In this document: piece by piece, positions 36,155-47,968 of the stretch
Layout: each line of letters opens with the position of its first letter
Position numbering within the stretch: position 1 is the stretch's first letter
Assembly: GCF_001640805.2 (NCBI RefSeq)
Contig: NC_066851.1
Span: forward strand, 10,809,550-10,873,549
Origin: Lates calcarifer
Lineage: Eukaryota; Chordata; Actinopteri; Centropomidae
Length of the DNA: 64,000 bases
Direction: 5' to 3'
The notes under the pieces: model-generated
What the model saw: the letters and a program-made list of their open reading frames with translations, nothing else
Databases searched by the model: none
What the model was told of the DNA's origin: nothing
Position numbers and translations under genes: made by a program

Positions 36155-36982
36155 ACTCTGTGTATTCTTCTGGAGCGCTGGCATGTGTTTGGAATTGAAA
36201 ACATGAAATACCTTTAATAAAGTTTTAATGGAGATCATTTCTGTGGTAATTACAGCATGATAAGTGATTTTTAGGCTGAATACATCTGTAGCTATGCAAT
36301 AACATACCTAATAAAGAATGGTTTCTGCTATAACTACACTCCTATGGGTTATCTTTCAGGTTATTGTTTGGTCAGTCATTTAAGTGAAAACAACAACAAC
36401 AACAAAACATAGGACTGGCAGTACAGGTAAAATTATTATGGAACAAATTGTATAAGCAAAATGTTGCACATCAACAGAAACACATCTTCCTCATCATGAC
36501 ATCTTGGGGTACCAGCTTCATGCTCACTTGCAGGAGGCACAATTGGACTGCATGATAACTGATCTGGGAGGATTTACTTTCCAGAAAAGTTTGACTGACA
36601 AACTGTAGCAGGACTGAAAATTGTTGTACACTTAATGCAAAACTTAATGCCTTTAGCAGTGTATACCCAGCACTGCACTGAACAGTACAAATGAAGAGTG
36701 ATGAATAATAACTGGGAGTGGAAGATTTTGTCCAGTAATACTGCTGTAAATCCATATTCTTATATTTTATTTAATATTCCTATACTTTCATTCCATACAC
36801 TCAAGTCAAAGTATTGCCCCATGACTTGTATAAATACATTGTACAAGTCCAATTATGAGTCAAAAGTAAGTGAGGCAACCCCGCTTGTAGAGAGAAGCAC
36901 TCACATTCAATCCCTGTTGGCTTCTTGTTGTTATAAAAGAGGCGACAAATAGTTACTGGGCAGTGCGTTCCATACTGCAGTC
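36155..36982 (+). other. Interval between lectin copies 3 and 4, with copy 4 promoter
   Basis: The copy 3 3' UTR (AATAAA at about 36216) is followed by AT-rich DNA. A clean TATAAAAG at 36932-36939 lies 44 bases ahead of the copy 4 start codon and is its likely TATA box, giving a leader of about 20 bases. Confidence 0.6.
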
Positions 36983-39193
36983 ATGGAGAATCTACAGAGA
37001 AGAGCAAATGACAGTTCAGACAAACATTTACATGCTGCCTATAGAATATTTGGACAAGGTATGATAGTGAAATTTACTGCAGTGTCTGACAAATTTCTTA
37101 CTTTTTTGTGTGGCTATTGTCCTTTTCTTCATCTTTTACTTCTACTTGTGCAACTTGGATTCATTTATTGTTGTCATTATTAGAATGTTATTGAAGATAC
37201 CTTTTGAATATAGCAAATGTGCAACCAGGCCTCAGTTATTGTACCTTTAAGGTCATATTTCTGTAGCTTGTTATGATGTAGAAATCACTATGTATGTAGT
37301 GGTACAATTAGCAGTTCAGACTGACCAGAATATTCAGATTATCTGAGCATTATACTGAGGAACCAAAGTATTGTTTGTGACAAGTCAAGAGTTGTTCAGA
37401 TCTTATTTTTCAATTTATGGATATAAACAAAATTAAACTAATTACCATTTCAGTTTGTGCTATACTAAAGTCTAGATAACACTAGGAGATAAATAGGGAA
37501 ATATTTTCTGTGATTTGTTGGAAGCTTTAACCTTATTGACTTACACATTTTCATGGACTGTAATCACAGGTGGATCCACTTGTCCTAACAACCGACTGAT
37601 TATACTGTGTCTGGGACTGTTGAATGCTGTTTTGCTGATAGTTGCTGTTGTTATTGGGATTAACTGTGAGTATGACAATTGGCAAAAAGTTTCATTTCCC
37701 TCTTTTATATAATTTCACTTACACCAGCTAGCTGAATAGACACTTTTTCTTTGAGTCAAAAAAGAAGAAGCTGTTGTTTCAGTTGTTTCAAGACACGATC
37801 AGTACAGGACAAGATAATAATATGGAACATTTGTTCAAACTATTTTCATATGCGGTTATTTTCATATGTAGGTAGTCAAATGTCATTGGGTTTATCAGAG
37901 ATTTTCGGGGACTATTTTTATTCTACTTTTTGTAATTTTCAGTGATTTACAAATGGTCTAATCTATTTTTTTTAGCTTGCAGTTCCTGTCCAGTTCCTGG
38001 AGAAGTCACACACAAAGTCAAACATGAAAAGATAAATTTACACATTTAACAAAACAGTTACAATTTACAGATTAACTGTCAGTTATAGTAAAAAGAGGTT
38101 TTTGGCTAAATCACTACACACACACAGTTTTAGGACAATTGTTTTTGTGAAATTGTGTTTTCACATCTTCAGGTGCCAAAGTCAAAGACGGTTCCCACCA
38201 GGTTTCTCACTCAGCTGCAACACAGCTCATCAATGAGCTGAACGATCTCCGTAGCAACCACAGTGATGTTATTGAGTCTGCAGAACAGGCCAAGAAGGCG
38301 TTAGAGAGGGAGGTCAAAAACCATGCAGAACTAAAGATGAAAATTGAGCAGCAGAGGACTATCAATGACGGTTATCAGAAGCAGATTGAGGCACTGCGAG
38401 CAGAGAAGACAAATCTGCAATCTAATATATCAGCTTTGGGTGAGACAGAGTTGTATCCAGTTTTTTACATTTATTTTATTTCATTTATTAAAATAGAAAA
38501 TCACCTAAAATGACCAGAAATCTTTTGTCTCTTCCAGAGGGAAGCTGTGGCGGATGCCTCCCTGGATGGCCTCTTTTCAACTCAACCTGCTATTTCTTTT
38601 CTTACTCTGAATCTACTTCTGTCAAGAAGAACTGGCCAGACAGCAGAGCAGACTGTGTTAGACGTGGAGCTGACCTGGTTGTGATCGATAACCAGGAGGA
38701 GCAGGTGAGCTGTAAACAAACAATGAGGAGACAAAACATAAAGAATATTTGAATTTTAAAACTGTGGACTGCTTTGTTTGCTCATGCAGGTATTTGTGAG
38801 TGACAACATCAAAATTGGCTATAATGAATGGACCACCGGACACTGGATCGGTCTCACTGACATAGAGACAGAGGGGACATGGGTCTGGATTAATAATGTC
38901 ACTGAGGTGGAGGAAAGGTGATGCATTATCATTGATTATTTTCACTTTGCTACAACAATTAGCGAAATAAGCAATGCCCTGTCATCACTTATTTGTCATG
39001 ACCAAACAAAGTTAACTTTTGAATGATGATGTAACTTAGGTACTGGGCGGATGGAGAACCAAACAACCATGGACCCCGGGGAGAGAACTGCGCCATTACA
39101 GTTTACAGACACACCAATCCATGGAAGACCCGGTATGATGGAAAGTGCGACGAGCATCAGTTATACTGGATGTGTGAAATGCCATCAAGATAA
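36983..39193 (+). CDS. C-type lectin receptor copy 4 (CD209/CLEC4-like)
   Basis: Complete six-exon gene: 36983-37058, 37570-37665, 38173-38439, 38538-38704, 38790-38917, 39040-39193; 295 residues. The tail MENLQRRANDSS... ends AAYRIFG, whose YRIF is a YxxPhi sorting motif. Next come one membrane span (about residues 33-55), a coiled-coil stalk (about 58-146) with regular heptads (QLINELNDLRSNHSDV) and a CTLD (about 147-295). CTLD: CGGCLPGWPLFNSTCYFF, GADLVVIDNQEEQ, WIGLTDIETEGTWVWINN, EPNNHGPRGENC, RYDGKC, WMCEMPSR. EPN predicts mannose-type Ca-dependent binding, but the usual WND is RYD, so Ca affinity is uncertain. Probably a plasma-membrane receptor of leucocytes, inferred from the family. 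Exons 2-6 and introns nearly equal copy 3. Confidence 0.9.
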
Positions 39194-39519
39194 ACTCTGT
39201 GTATTCTTCTGGAGCACTGGCATGTGTTTGGAATTGAAAACATGAAATACCTTTAAGATGTGTGTTATGTTTCTGGGCATTTTTCATCTGAAAAACTGTA
39301 TTATAGCATAGCATAGAAACTGGACTGCTAGTAGCTACTAGGCAGGAGATTGTTCTTGTTTTATATTAGCAAATAAATAATTTATGTGAGACTGACAATG
39401 TAAAATAATGAGCGGCTGAAACACTGACAAACACTGACAGCAGCCTCATGTGATACAGACACAAAACACTTGTGATTTTGGATTAATCTATAATGAATTG
39501 TAGTTTTAATCAAATTTAC

Positions 39520-39730
39520 TACAAACCCCAACTCCAAAAAAGTTAGGACACTGTGTAAAATGTGAATAAAAACAGACAAACCGTGATTTGCAAATCCTTT
39601 TCAGCCTATATTCAGTTGGATACAGCAAAAAGAAAACATATTTAATGTTCAAACTGATGAAAATATTTTTTTGGAAATATACACACATTCTGAATTTGAT
39701 GCCCACAAAACTTATCACATCATAACAAAA
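39520..39730. mobile_element. Non-autonomous DNA-transposon-like fish repeat
   Basis: CAAACCCCAACTCCAAAAAA, then GTTAGGACACTGTGTAAAAT, GATTTGCAAATCCTTTTCAG and AATTTGATGCCCACAA match, by recall, an abundant short fish repeat. It is non-coding, and I cannot define its partner end; the large palindrome starts just to its right. Confidence 0.6.
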
Positions 39731-39744
39731 ATAAAGCTTCACAC

Positions 39745-40410
39745 TATCACGCTTTGACAAGTGTTATTGTTATAATGAGGTAACTGATATTGTTATAACA
39801 GTAAAGTTTCACATTGTAACATATTAACTGATATAATTATAACATGTAAAGTTTCATGTTAAAATTTGATAAGATTAAATGAGGAAACGGTGTATGGAGA
39901 TATATAATTGAGGAAAATGTCTCATTTACACAGTTTGATGAAGTTCTACTTCATGCTCAGGTTGAGACATGGCAAGATTTTGCTGGTATTGAGGGAGGTG
40001 GATGACATTGTGATAAGTATGCATACACTAAGGAGGATTTTAAAATGCATGGTGTCGTGAAGACGGAAGAAACAGTCCCACCCTATGGAGGTAGAGTCAT
40101 TTCTCATTGATCAGCTACACCACAACCCACTTGGAAGCACCTGAGATGGTGTAATGTGTATCCATGGTGCCTTCTGTGCCACTCAAGCTGATCAGTTAGA
40201 AATGACACTACCTCAAGAAGATCGGACTGATTCTTCCTTTTATACAGCCCCATCACGTCCACATTATTATAATGTAAATTGTCATATTTTAACATGAAAC
40301 TTTCCATGTTATAACAATATCAGTTACCACATTATAACATTATAACAATATTAATATTATAGTTATAAAGTGATAAGTTTGCATCTCTTAATATAACAAG
40401 AAAATATTTT
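39745..40410. mobile_element. Long imperfect palindrome (fold-back element)
   Basis: The left arm carries GGTAACTGATATTGTTATAA (39779 on) and GTAAAGTTTCATGTTAAAAT (39846 on). The right arm carries the reverse complements TTTTAACATGAAACTTTCC and GTTATAACAATATCAGTTACC (about 40282-40329). Closer to the centre, GGAAGAAACAGTCCCACC...GTCATTTCTCATTGATCAGC pairs with GCTGATCAGTTAGAAATGAC...GGACTGATTCTTCC (40061-40243). The axis is near 40,150. It is non-coding and could fold into a stem of several hundred bases. Confidence 0.7.
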
Positions 40411-41088
40411 GTTTTAAAGTGAAAAATGTCTTGTTATAACAATAATTTTTTAAAATGTTATAACTTGATAGTGATCTGTTTTTCTTTTTCTGGTGTGGCA
40501 GCAATACACTTCCGTATATAGGGGCATATTTAGCACTGAATGTATTAGAGGAAACAGGGACACATGAGTCTGAAAATATGTCATGCTGCCTGTCATGCTC
40601 TTCACTTTCTTGAAAAAATGTGATTCAGAAGAAATAGTTTTAAAGGGCCACTTCACCCAAATTAGTATTTTTGAATTGTGCCATTTATGTGATAAGTCAT
40701 GTGTGCAGGTATCTGAAACACATATTTACAAGTTACTGTATGACCTGTGAATGAATTGAAAAGTGGTTTTAAGAGCACACTTGACACAGCTTTATGATAC
40801 ATCATCTTCTGTTGGAAAGTTCAAGTTAATGACAAACACACATCATTGCACATTCTTGCCTTTTTGAGGAAGTGCAGGATACAAACACACACACCCACTC
40901 TCAGACACACAAAACCCTCTAGTCTTGAAACACATGACCCATGATTTTCTTAGAAAATATGTGTGATGCACTTGACATCAGTGACTGATAAACTATCATT
41001 TAGGGGTGGATTCACATCCAGACACGTTCATTCTCTTGGCAGATACAAAAGGAGGAGGTCAACAGATCAGGGGGCTGTACCTACAGCA

Positions 41089-43398
41089 ATGGAGAATCCA
41101 CAGAGGTGCACAGATAATGGGCAGAAAATATCATTTGGACATTTTTACTCTCGTTATGAAATATTTGGGCGAGGTAGGATTTTAAAAAACAGTGTCTGAC
41201 ACATTTCATGTGTCTCTCCAGGTTTCCTCACTGCATTCTTTTCTCTCAAAAGCAAATGAACCTGTGATTTTGCTTGATTTATTAGATGGATGTAACCGAC
41301 GGGCTATTCTGTGCCTGGGACTGCTGAACGTTACTCTGCTGATAGTTGCTGTTGTTCTTGGCATTAAATGTGAGTATGACAGAAATTTCATTTCCCTCCT
41401 CTGTGGTCTTTCACTGTATATGACAAAGCTGAAGTGACTCTTAACAAATTAAGCCTAATGATGATTTTACATTTATATCAGGATGCTGTCTTTGTTCATG
41501 GCAACATAATTATGTGGTATATTTTGATTTTAGATCATATTGTATTGTCATGTTGTCCATTAGGTTTCATATGGGTTTCTGAAGAGGCCTATTTCAAAAA
41601 TAAATAAATAAATAAATAAATAATCTGGGTAATGAAACACACATTATGGGAGGGCCCCAGTATGACATGATATACAAATGATATCTGAAGTTTGAAAACC
41701 ATTTAAACAACATAATTGCTACATTTTCTTTACAACATTACAACATTTTTGCATGCTCCTGTGAAGATTCACTTCACACAGATCTGAAGCAGTTCTCATT
41801 GTCTTTGTGTTTTCACATCTTCAGGTGCCAAAGTCAAAGACGGTTCCCTCCAGGTTCCTCACTCAGCTGCAACACAGCTCATCAATGAGCTGAGCTATCT
41901 CCGTAGCAACCACAGTGATGTGATTGAGGCCGAAGAGGAGGCCACAAAGGCTTTAGAGAGGGCGCTCAAAAACCATGCACAGCTAAAGGTGAAAATTGAG
42001 CAGCAGAGGACCATCAATGACGGTTATCAGAAGCAGATTGAGGCACTGCGAGCAGAGAAGACAAATCTGCAATCTAATATATCAGCTTTGGGTGAGACAG
42101 AGTTGTATTATAGTTTATAAAAACAGGTTTATTTAATCTGTTACATTAAAAAAGTAGCTAGACCAGAAATCTTTTGTCTCTTCCAGAGGGAAGCTGTGGC
42201 AGATGCCTCCCTGGATGGACTCTTCACAACTCAACCTGCTATTTCTTTTCTTACTCTCGCACCTCTACTGTGAAAAAGAACTGGCCAGACAGCAGAGCAG
42301 ACTGTGTTAGACGTGGAGCTGACCTGGTTGTGATCGATAACCCGGAGGAGCAGGTGAGCTGTAAACAAACAAGGAAGAGAGAGAATGTAAAGAATATGTT
42401 GACAAGAGAGAGTCTGCACACAGTATTGGCTTGAGTTAAATACTAATATCAGCATGCTAACGTACTCACAGTGACGCTGCCTAAATATATGTAAAGTAAA
42501 TAAAAGTATAATGTTTACCATATTCACTGTCTTTGTTTAGCTTGTTAGTCTGTCATATTTGCCTATTTAGCACTTCACACTAAAAGTACAGCTGACACTG
42601 GTGGGAGTGTCATTGGTTTGCAGGTATTTGATCATAAACGTAAAGTATTAGACAAATTGTCCCACAGTTGTTGAAACATTTTACTTAAAATCACAAAGCT
42701 CAACCTGCTGGTGAGACTGCAGGGAAAATCAGGATTACCAAGATCATAAGGATTCATCCTGGGGACTATGAATGAAAAAAAAAAAAAATTCAATCCATCT
42801 AATAGTTGCTCAGATATTTCAGTCTGGACCAAAGTGGTGGACAAATACTGACAAATCAACACTGAGTCGCATGTCTGAAAATGAAGCTGAAATAAATATT
42901 GAAAAATTTGAATCTTGAAATTAAGCCTTTTGAAAACATCAACTCTTTTGTTTGCTTTCACAGAAATTTGTGAGTAACACCATCGAAAATAAAAAAACCT
43001 CTTCCAATTTTTGGCAAAACGGATTCTGGATCGGTGTCACTGACATAGTGGCAGAGGGAACGTGGGTCTGGATTAATAATGTCACTGAGGTGGAGCAAAG
43101 GTGACCATTGCAGAATCTTACCATTAATGTTGTATTCATTTTGAAATATTTTCACTTTGCCACATTAATTTGATGAAAATAAATAATGCCGCATCATCAT
43201 GCCAAAACAAAATGGAGTGATTGAATGATTTTGATTTCTCTAAGGTACTGGATGGATGGAGAACCAAACAACCTAGGACAACATGGAGAGCACTGTGGGG
43301 TTGTAGTTTATAGCTCCACTAATCCCTGGAAAACCTGGTTTGATGCAAACTGCAACACAGATAAACAATCCTGGATGTGTGAAATGCCATCAAGTTAA
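41089..43398 (+). CDS. C-type lectin receptor copy 5 (CD209/CLEC4-like)
   Basis: Complete six-exon gene: 41089-41173, 41286-41369, 41825-42091, 42187-42353, 42964-43100, 43245-43398; 297 residues. The cytoplasmic tail includes FYSRYEIFGRG with YEIF, a YxxPhi-type motif. The membrane span reads ILCLGLLNVTLLIVAVVLGI. The stalk is coiled coil. CTLD: CGRCLPGWTLHNSTCYFF, GADLVVIDNPEEQ, FWIGVTDIVAEGTWVW, EPNNLGQHGEHC, WFDANC, WMCEMPSS. EPN is retained while WND is WFD. Upstream are a TATA-like ATACAAAAGG (41043-41052) and, about 135 bases before the ATG, a STAT-type palindrome TTCTTAGAA (40947-40955). Exons 3 and 4 are close to copy 4; exon 5 is three codons longer. The AAATAAAT microsatellite at about 41600-41622 is in intron 2. 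Confidence 0.92.
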
Positions 43399-44393
43399 CT
43401 CTGTATACACTTCTACTGCTCAAACAGAAAACATGAGCATATGTTTGAAACTGTCTTGAATAAAAATACCTTTGAGATGTGTGATATGTTTGTGGGCTTT
43501 TTTTTTTTTTTTTACCTCAATCCTCCACCAGTCATGACCAAGTCCATGCTGCTGCCTGTAAATCAGCATGAGATGATACTTATTTCTGCTGTTACTTTTA
43601 ACCAGAATATAGTTATATAAAAACAGAACACACACACACACACACACACCAAGTTTTCAAAATTACTAATGAATCATGAGTTCTATGGAAATTAATGCGA
43701 TAGGCTCTACATACAGAATTTAATTACATTCTACAGCACTGTTACAAAGAAGGTCTTAAGGATTATTACTATGAAATATGTGAAAACTGTATTAGACTGT
43801 GTGATTATGTGATACTGCAGCACCAGGTTTACAAAGTGGTAATTTGATTAAACAGAAATTAATTTAGGAATGTGCATCAAAGTATCAACTGAAATGAGAT
43901 AGATGTTGATAGCGGGACCCCCTACAAGACTGGGCCTCGAGATTGGGTAAGAAAATACAACCCACATTAAGGCCCTCATCATGTGTCTTTACTTTAGTAG
44001 AACATATTCCAATATTTCCATACAAAATTACAGTTAATCAAATTACCACAAGCCAACTAGCACACAGTGAACCTGGGACAGTTGCTCACTTTGCCTGTGA
44101 TGGTAATCCAGCCTTGGTCACTGACCTGACTCAAGAAAAGATAAATGAAGAAACGGTTGTTAGGCCTCTACTTGGGTGTTTTCCTTGAATTATTTCATAA
44201 TGGGAAGTATAGTTATATCCTGGTCCTAGATAATTTCACTTCTCTTTTCTTGCAAATCACAGTTTTGACTGAAATTGGATAACCATGACCTTATTGTTGA
44301 TGAGCTTGGCACTGGCAGCAACTGTCTTGTGTGTGTCAACACAAAGCAATGCTTTGACAAGTCATCTCCCAGAACTCGCCCTAAACAATCAGA
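43399..44393 (+). other. Interval between lectin copies 5 and 6
   Basis: The 3' UTR of copy 5 (AATAAA near 43458) is followed by a T run (43498-43513) and a (CA)n microsatellite near 43629-43649. I see no exon before the copy 6 start at 44394. Confidence 0.45.
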
Positions 44394-46161
44394 ATGGAAC
44401 GGAGAGAAAACTCACGTTGTAATTCAGATGGTGGATTTAACACACTGATTTGTCAAGAGGATTTGTACGACGACCCACCCTCTAACCAAAACAGGCGACA
44501 AGGTATAGTAAATTAGAATTTACACAGTGTGCTTTCCTGAGCAGGATTCTGTTTGATTCTTATAAAATATGTTGCAAACCACTAATAAGATTTTTTTTCA
44601 TCATAATTAAAGCCCATATAATGAAGTATATATAAACTACTGGTGGGCACACAAATGTTTTTAGATTGTGTATCATTTTCATAGCATATTGGTACAGTTT
44701 GATAAAGTTTCTGGATTCGTGATATTGATTCATTATCTCTGTCTAGTGTCCATGTCCAATATGATACCTGGGAGACAGGGCAGGCTGGCTGTAGTGAGCC
44801 TGGCACTATTTGCTGCTGTTCTACTAATAGTTGATATCAGCCTGGGGGTTCACTGTAAGTCTAGTCTAGTCTAAGAATATTTTCTTGACTCAACAATTAA
44901 TTGCTTTCATGTTATATCAGAAAATAGTGAAAAATATCCTGTTGTGTCTCCAACACTCACAGACAATAGACTCACAGATACCCACCTCACAATCGATGAT
45001 ACAGAACACATCGAAAATGAGTTGAACAAACTCCAAGAAACTTACAAGACTGCCATCAAAACCATGAAGGACGCCAAGAAACAGGTGGACAGCGAGATGA
45101 GTCGTCAGACACAAACCAACTGGGAGCTTGAACATCAGACAAAAAGAACAAGTGACTATGAAGCACAGATTAAGAAGATTACAGGGGACATTGCATCACT
45201 GAGATCCCACTTACCAATGATCCGTGAGACTTGTTTAACTATTATTGTACATCATATGAAAATATAAGGATACTTGTTTTTTCATAGTTTGATATGATTG
45301 TGTTATTTGCTATTATTTTCTCTGGTAACAGATGATGGCTGCAGACACTGTCCAGCAGGATGGCTTTTGATGAACTTAGTGTGTTATTACTTCCCCTTCT
45401 CGGATGGTGCTGGATACAAAACCTGGCAAAAAGCCAGAGAATTCTGCCAGATGCACGGTGGTGATCTTGCAGTCATAGACAACAAAGACAAAGAGGTTTG
45501 TTAGGTTTGTTATTTCTTCTTCTATGAAAAAATCTTTCTTTTAAATTCTGTTTACATTTCTTGTCTGTTAGAACGCAACTGTAAGGGTCCTGATAAATAA
45601 TCATGACGCTTCAAAAAACATTAATGGCTTCTGGATTGGACTGAGAGATTTGCATGAGGAAGGGACTTGGAAATGGTTGGATGGAACAATACTGGTTGAA
45701 GGGTAAGGTTTGTGTGTTTGTGTTCTATTTATACAGTGAAGATTTCCAAGATTAAAATTTTTGTTCCTACTGGTTGATTGTATCCTCCTGCATGATTAAT
45801 TGGAGCAAGGAGGGGTTGTATTTTACCTGCTGTATCTTAAACACAAGCAACAGCAAACATTTCTTTTGTTTGTTTTTCTTTTACTCTTACCATTTGGACA
45901 GCACTTTACTCTATTAAATTAATTAAATTTGGATGGAAAAAACATGCAAAATATGGACTGAGAGACAGCAAATAATATGTCTCTGTAGACTAAGCTATGG
46001 TTTGCTCCAGGTACTGGAACGATGGAGAACCAAATGATGTCAACGATGAGGACTGCGCAGCTGTGTATCCCAGAGAAAACTTCTTCAAGGCTTGGAATGA
46101 TGTTGGATGTGGACAGACAATGAAATGGATTTGTGAGAAAGCACCAACCTCTGTGAATTAA
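44394..46161 (+). CDS. C-type lectin receptor copy 6, full mannose-type Ca site
   Basis: First of a second subfamily (copies 6-8). Exons: 44394-44502, 44747-44854, 44963-45223, 45332-45495, 45572-45702, 46011-46161; 307 residues. The 36-residue tail (MERRENSRCNSDGGFN..., TLICQEDLYDDPPSNQ) is followed by a membrane span RLAVVSLALFAAVLLIVDIS that ends with an acidic residue. The stalk is coiled coil (HIENELNKLQETYKTAIKTM). CTLD: CRHCPAGWLLMNLVCYYF, GGDLAVIDNKDKE, FWIGLRDLHEEGTWKWLDG, EPNDVNDEDCAAVYP, AWNDVGC, KWICEKAP. EPN, the acidic residues and WND are all present, so this is one of the best candidates for Ca-dependent mannose/fucose-type binding. Ligand and cell type are not known from sequence. 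Confidence 0.92.
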
Positions 46162-46559
46162 AAGTGTTTACTGCATTTGCTTGCTAATTTAACCATTTAC
46201 ATAAACAGTTAACTCCACCTTATAGACTTCTGAGACATTGTGAAATTTTATGTAATGAAGAACATAATCTTGCACCTTGGTCATTTACATAAATGTTGTA
46301 CTCATGTGCGTGTTAATAATATACAAGTATCTGTGAGCTCAGACTTAATAAACTGCTGTGTGTACTTTACTGGTTCAGCCCATTTTAATGGGACATCAAG
46401 TCTGCAGTTGCAAAGGTAAGTTAATATTTAAAGCAAATTATGTTAAAGTATATAAAAGACTTATTGTGGATGTCCAAATATTTTTAAATGAAGAAAACAC
46501 TAGTTAAAACATAAAACTGTGTTTAAGTATGATGTATTAGAAAGTGGCATTGATGTACA

Positions 46560-46850
46560 GTGGAGATGGTTTGTCAGTATCTTTAGCTCTAGAAAGCACC
46601 CAATAAGCAACGCAGATCTACTTTGACAACCAGCTGCTCTTCCCCTGAAGCTACTTCTGCCAGTTAGCTTAGCTTAGCATAAAGACTGGAAAGTGGGGAA
46701 ACAGACAGTCTGGCTGTATCCAACAGCAACAAAATCCATCTACCAGCATCTCTAAGGCTCATTAATTAACATGTTATTGTACCAAGCTAACTGTTCTTTA
46801 CTGTTTCTAATCTTTGTGCTAAGCTAAGCTAACTAGCTGCTAGCTGGGAC
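46560..46850. repeat. Dispersed teleost repeat (TTAGCTTAGCATAAAGACTGG type)
   Basis: Includes TTAGCTTAGCATAAAGACTG, ACAAAATCCATCTACCAGCA, TCTAAGGCTCATTAATTAAC and AAGCTAAGCTAACTAGCTGC. This string is familiar from many percomorph genomes as a high-copy interspersed repeat. No coding capacity. Confidence 0.7.
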
Positions 46851-47529
46851 ATTAACCGTATAGACACAACAGTGTTATCAGTCCTCTCATCTAATTGATA
46901 GCAAGAAAGCAAATAAGCTTAACAATGTCAAACTATTCCTGTAAGAGAGGTCAAGTTTCTCAAATAGCCAGCTGTAAAAAGTCAGCAAACCTGACAAGAC
47001 AAACAGGCAAATCTGAGTTGTTCCTCTCTGTTATGAATTCTGAAGTTCATAAATGTGAATCAGCCTCTCAGAACTTTGAGTGGTGTAACAGGTCAACAGT
47101 GTCAGCAGTTCAAGTGTATTTTACATTTGAACACAAAACCGAGCTGTATTACAGTTCTACCAGCAGTACCACATTTAAAATATTATTTAAACTGAAGCTT
47201 AAGATGGTCACAAAGCTGTATGAGGGATATTTTACCTGCTATAATCCAGACTCACAAAGGCCAGGGTTCAAACACACACATGATTCCTCACTGGTATAAA
47301 CAGGAGACAAACAGATCAATAGGTGCTACTTTCACTAGTGTAATGGAAGACTCACAATCAGAGTCAGAACATGTGGAGGAAATGTTGAAAGGACCTCTCA
47401 ACATTTCAGCACAGATGGGCATTTGGCCTTTTCGGAAAAGAGACTCTACAGACAGAAAGGACAAATCTGAAGACAAATAAAACTGCTTTAGGTAAGGCAG
47501 ACTTTCAACTCATCTTCATCTCAGCCACG

Positions 47530-47605
47530 GTGGAGGACAAAGAAAATTCAGGTGGCACCTCTGATAGGACATATAACGAACTGATTTGTCAGGGGGACTT
47601 AACTT
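47530..47605 (+). pseudogene. Relic exon 1 of a copy-7-type lectin gene
   Basis: Begins GTGGAGGACAAAGAAAATTC, the copy 7 exon 1 sequence with ATG changed to GTG. It goes on through GGACATATAACGAACTGATT and TGTCAGGGGGACTTAACTTAG, where a stop interrupts it. Copy 7 exon 1 (47969) lies 440 bases downstream, and its upstream sequence is also repeated, so this is a short tandem duplicate that decayed. Confidence 0.8.
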
Positions 47606-47968
47606 AGTGTTAACACTGGAGCTAAGCAGTTTGATTCTTGAAATTCCCAAATGGCTGCCATCTTGGTCTATTCACATCCTGCTGTTGCAAGGATTTCCTA
47701 AGAATCATGAGAAATAAATCATACCTGACTAAACTAAACAAGAAGTGACCTTAAAGAATCATGTCTTATAAACTGAGTAAATTAGAAATGATTTTGTTTA
47801 CCTGATCAGAAAATGACACAGCTTTTCATATTACCTACACTCTCTGTAAATATTTAACAAATGAACTTGATTTTCTGTTTGTAATGGTACTCACCTACAC
47901 ACGGGGCAATGTCCTGACAAATAATCTCTCTGGGACAATCACGTCAGACTGCTCTCATTTCAGCCACA

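Larger units (their letters stand above)
46162..47968 (+). other. Interval between lectin copies 6 and 7
   Basis: Contains a dispersed fish repeat (46560-46850) and a relic exon 1 (47530-47605), listed separately. A plus-strand open frame of 86 codons (47220-47480) has no recognisable similarity or splice context, and I do not call it a gene. Confidence 0.45.

Noticed and set aside
47220..47480. 86-codon plus-strand frame with MEDSQSESEHVEEM
   Set aside because: It resembles a lectin exon 1 only in starting MED; no matching downstream exons and no recognised family.
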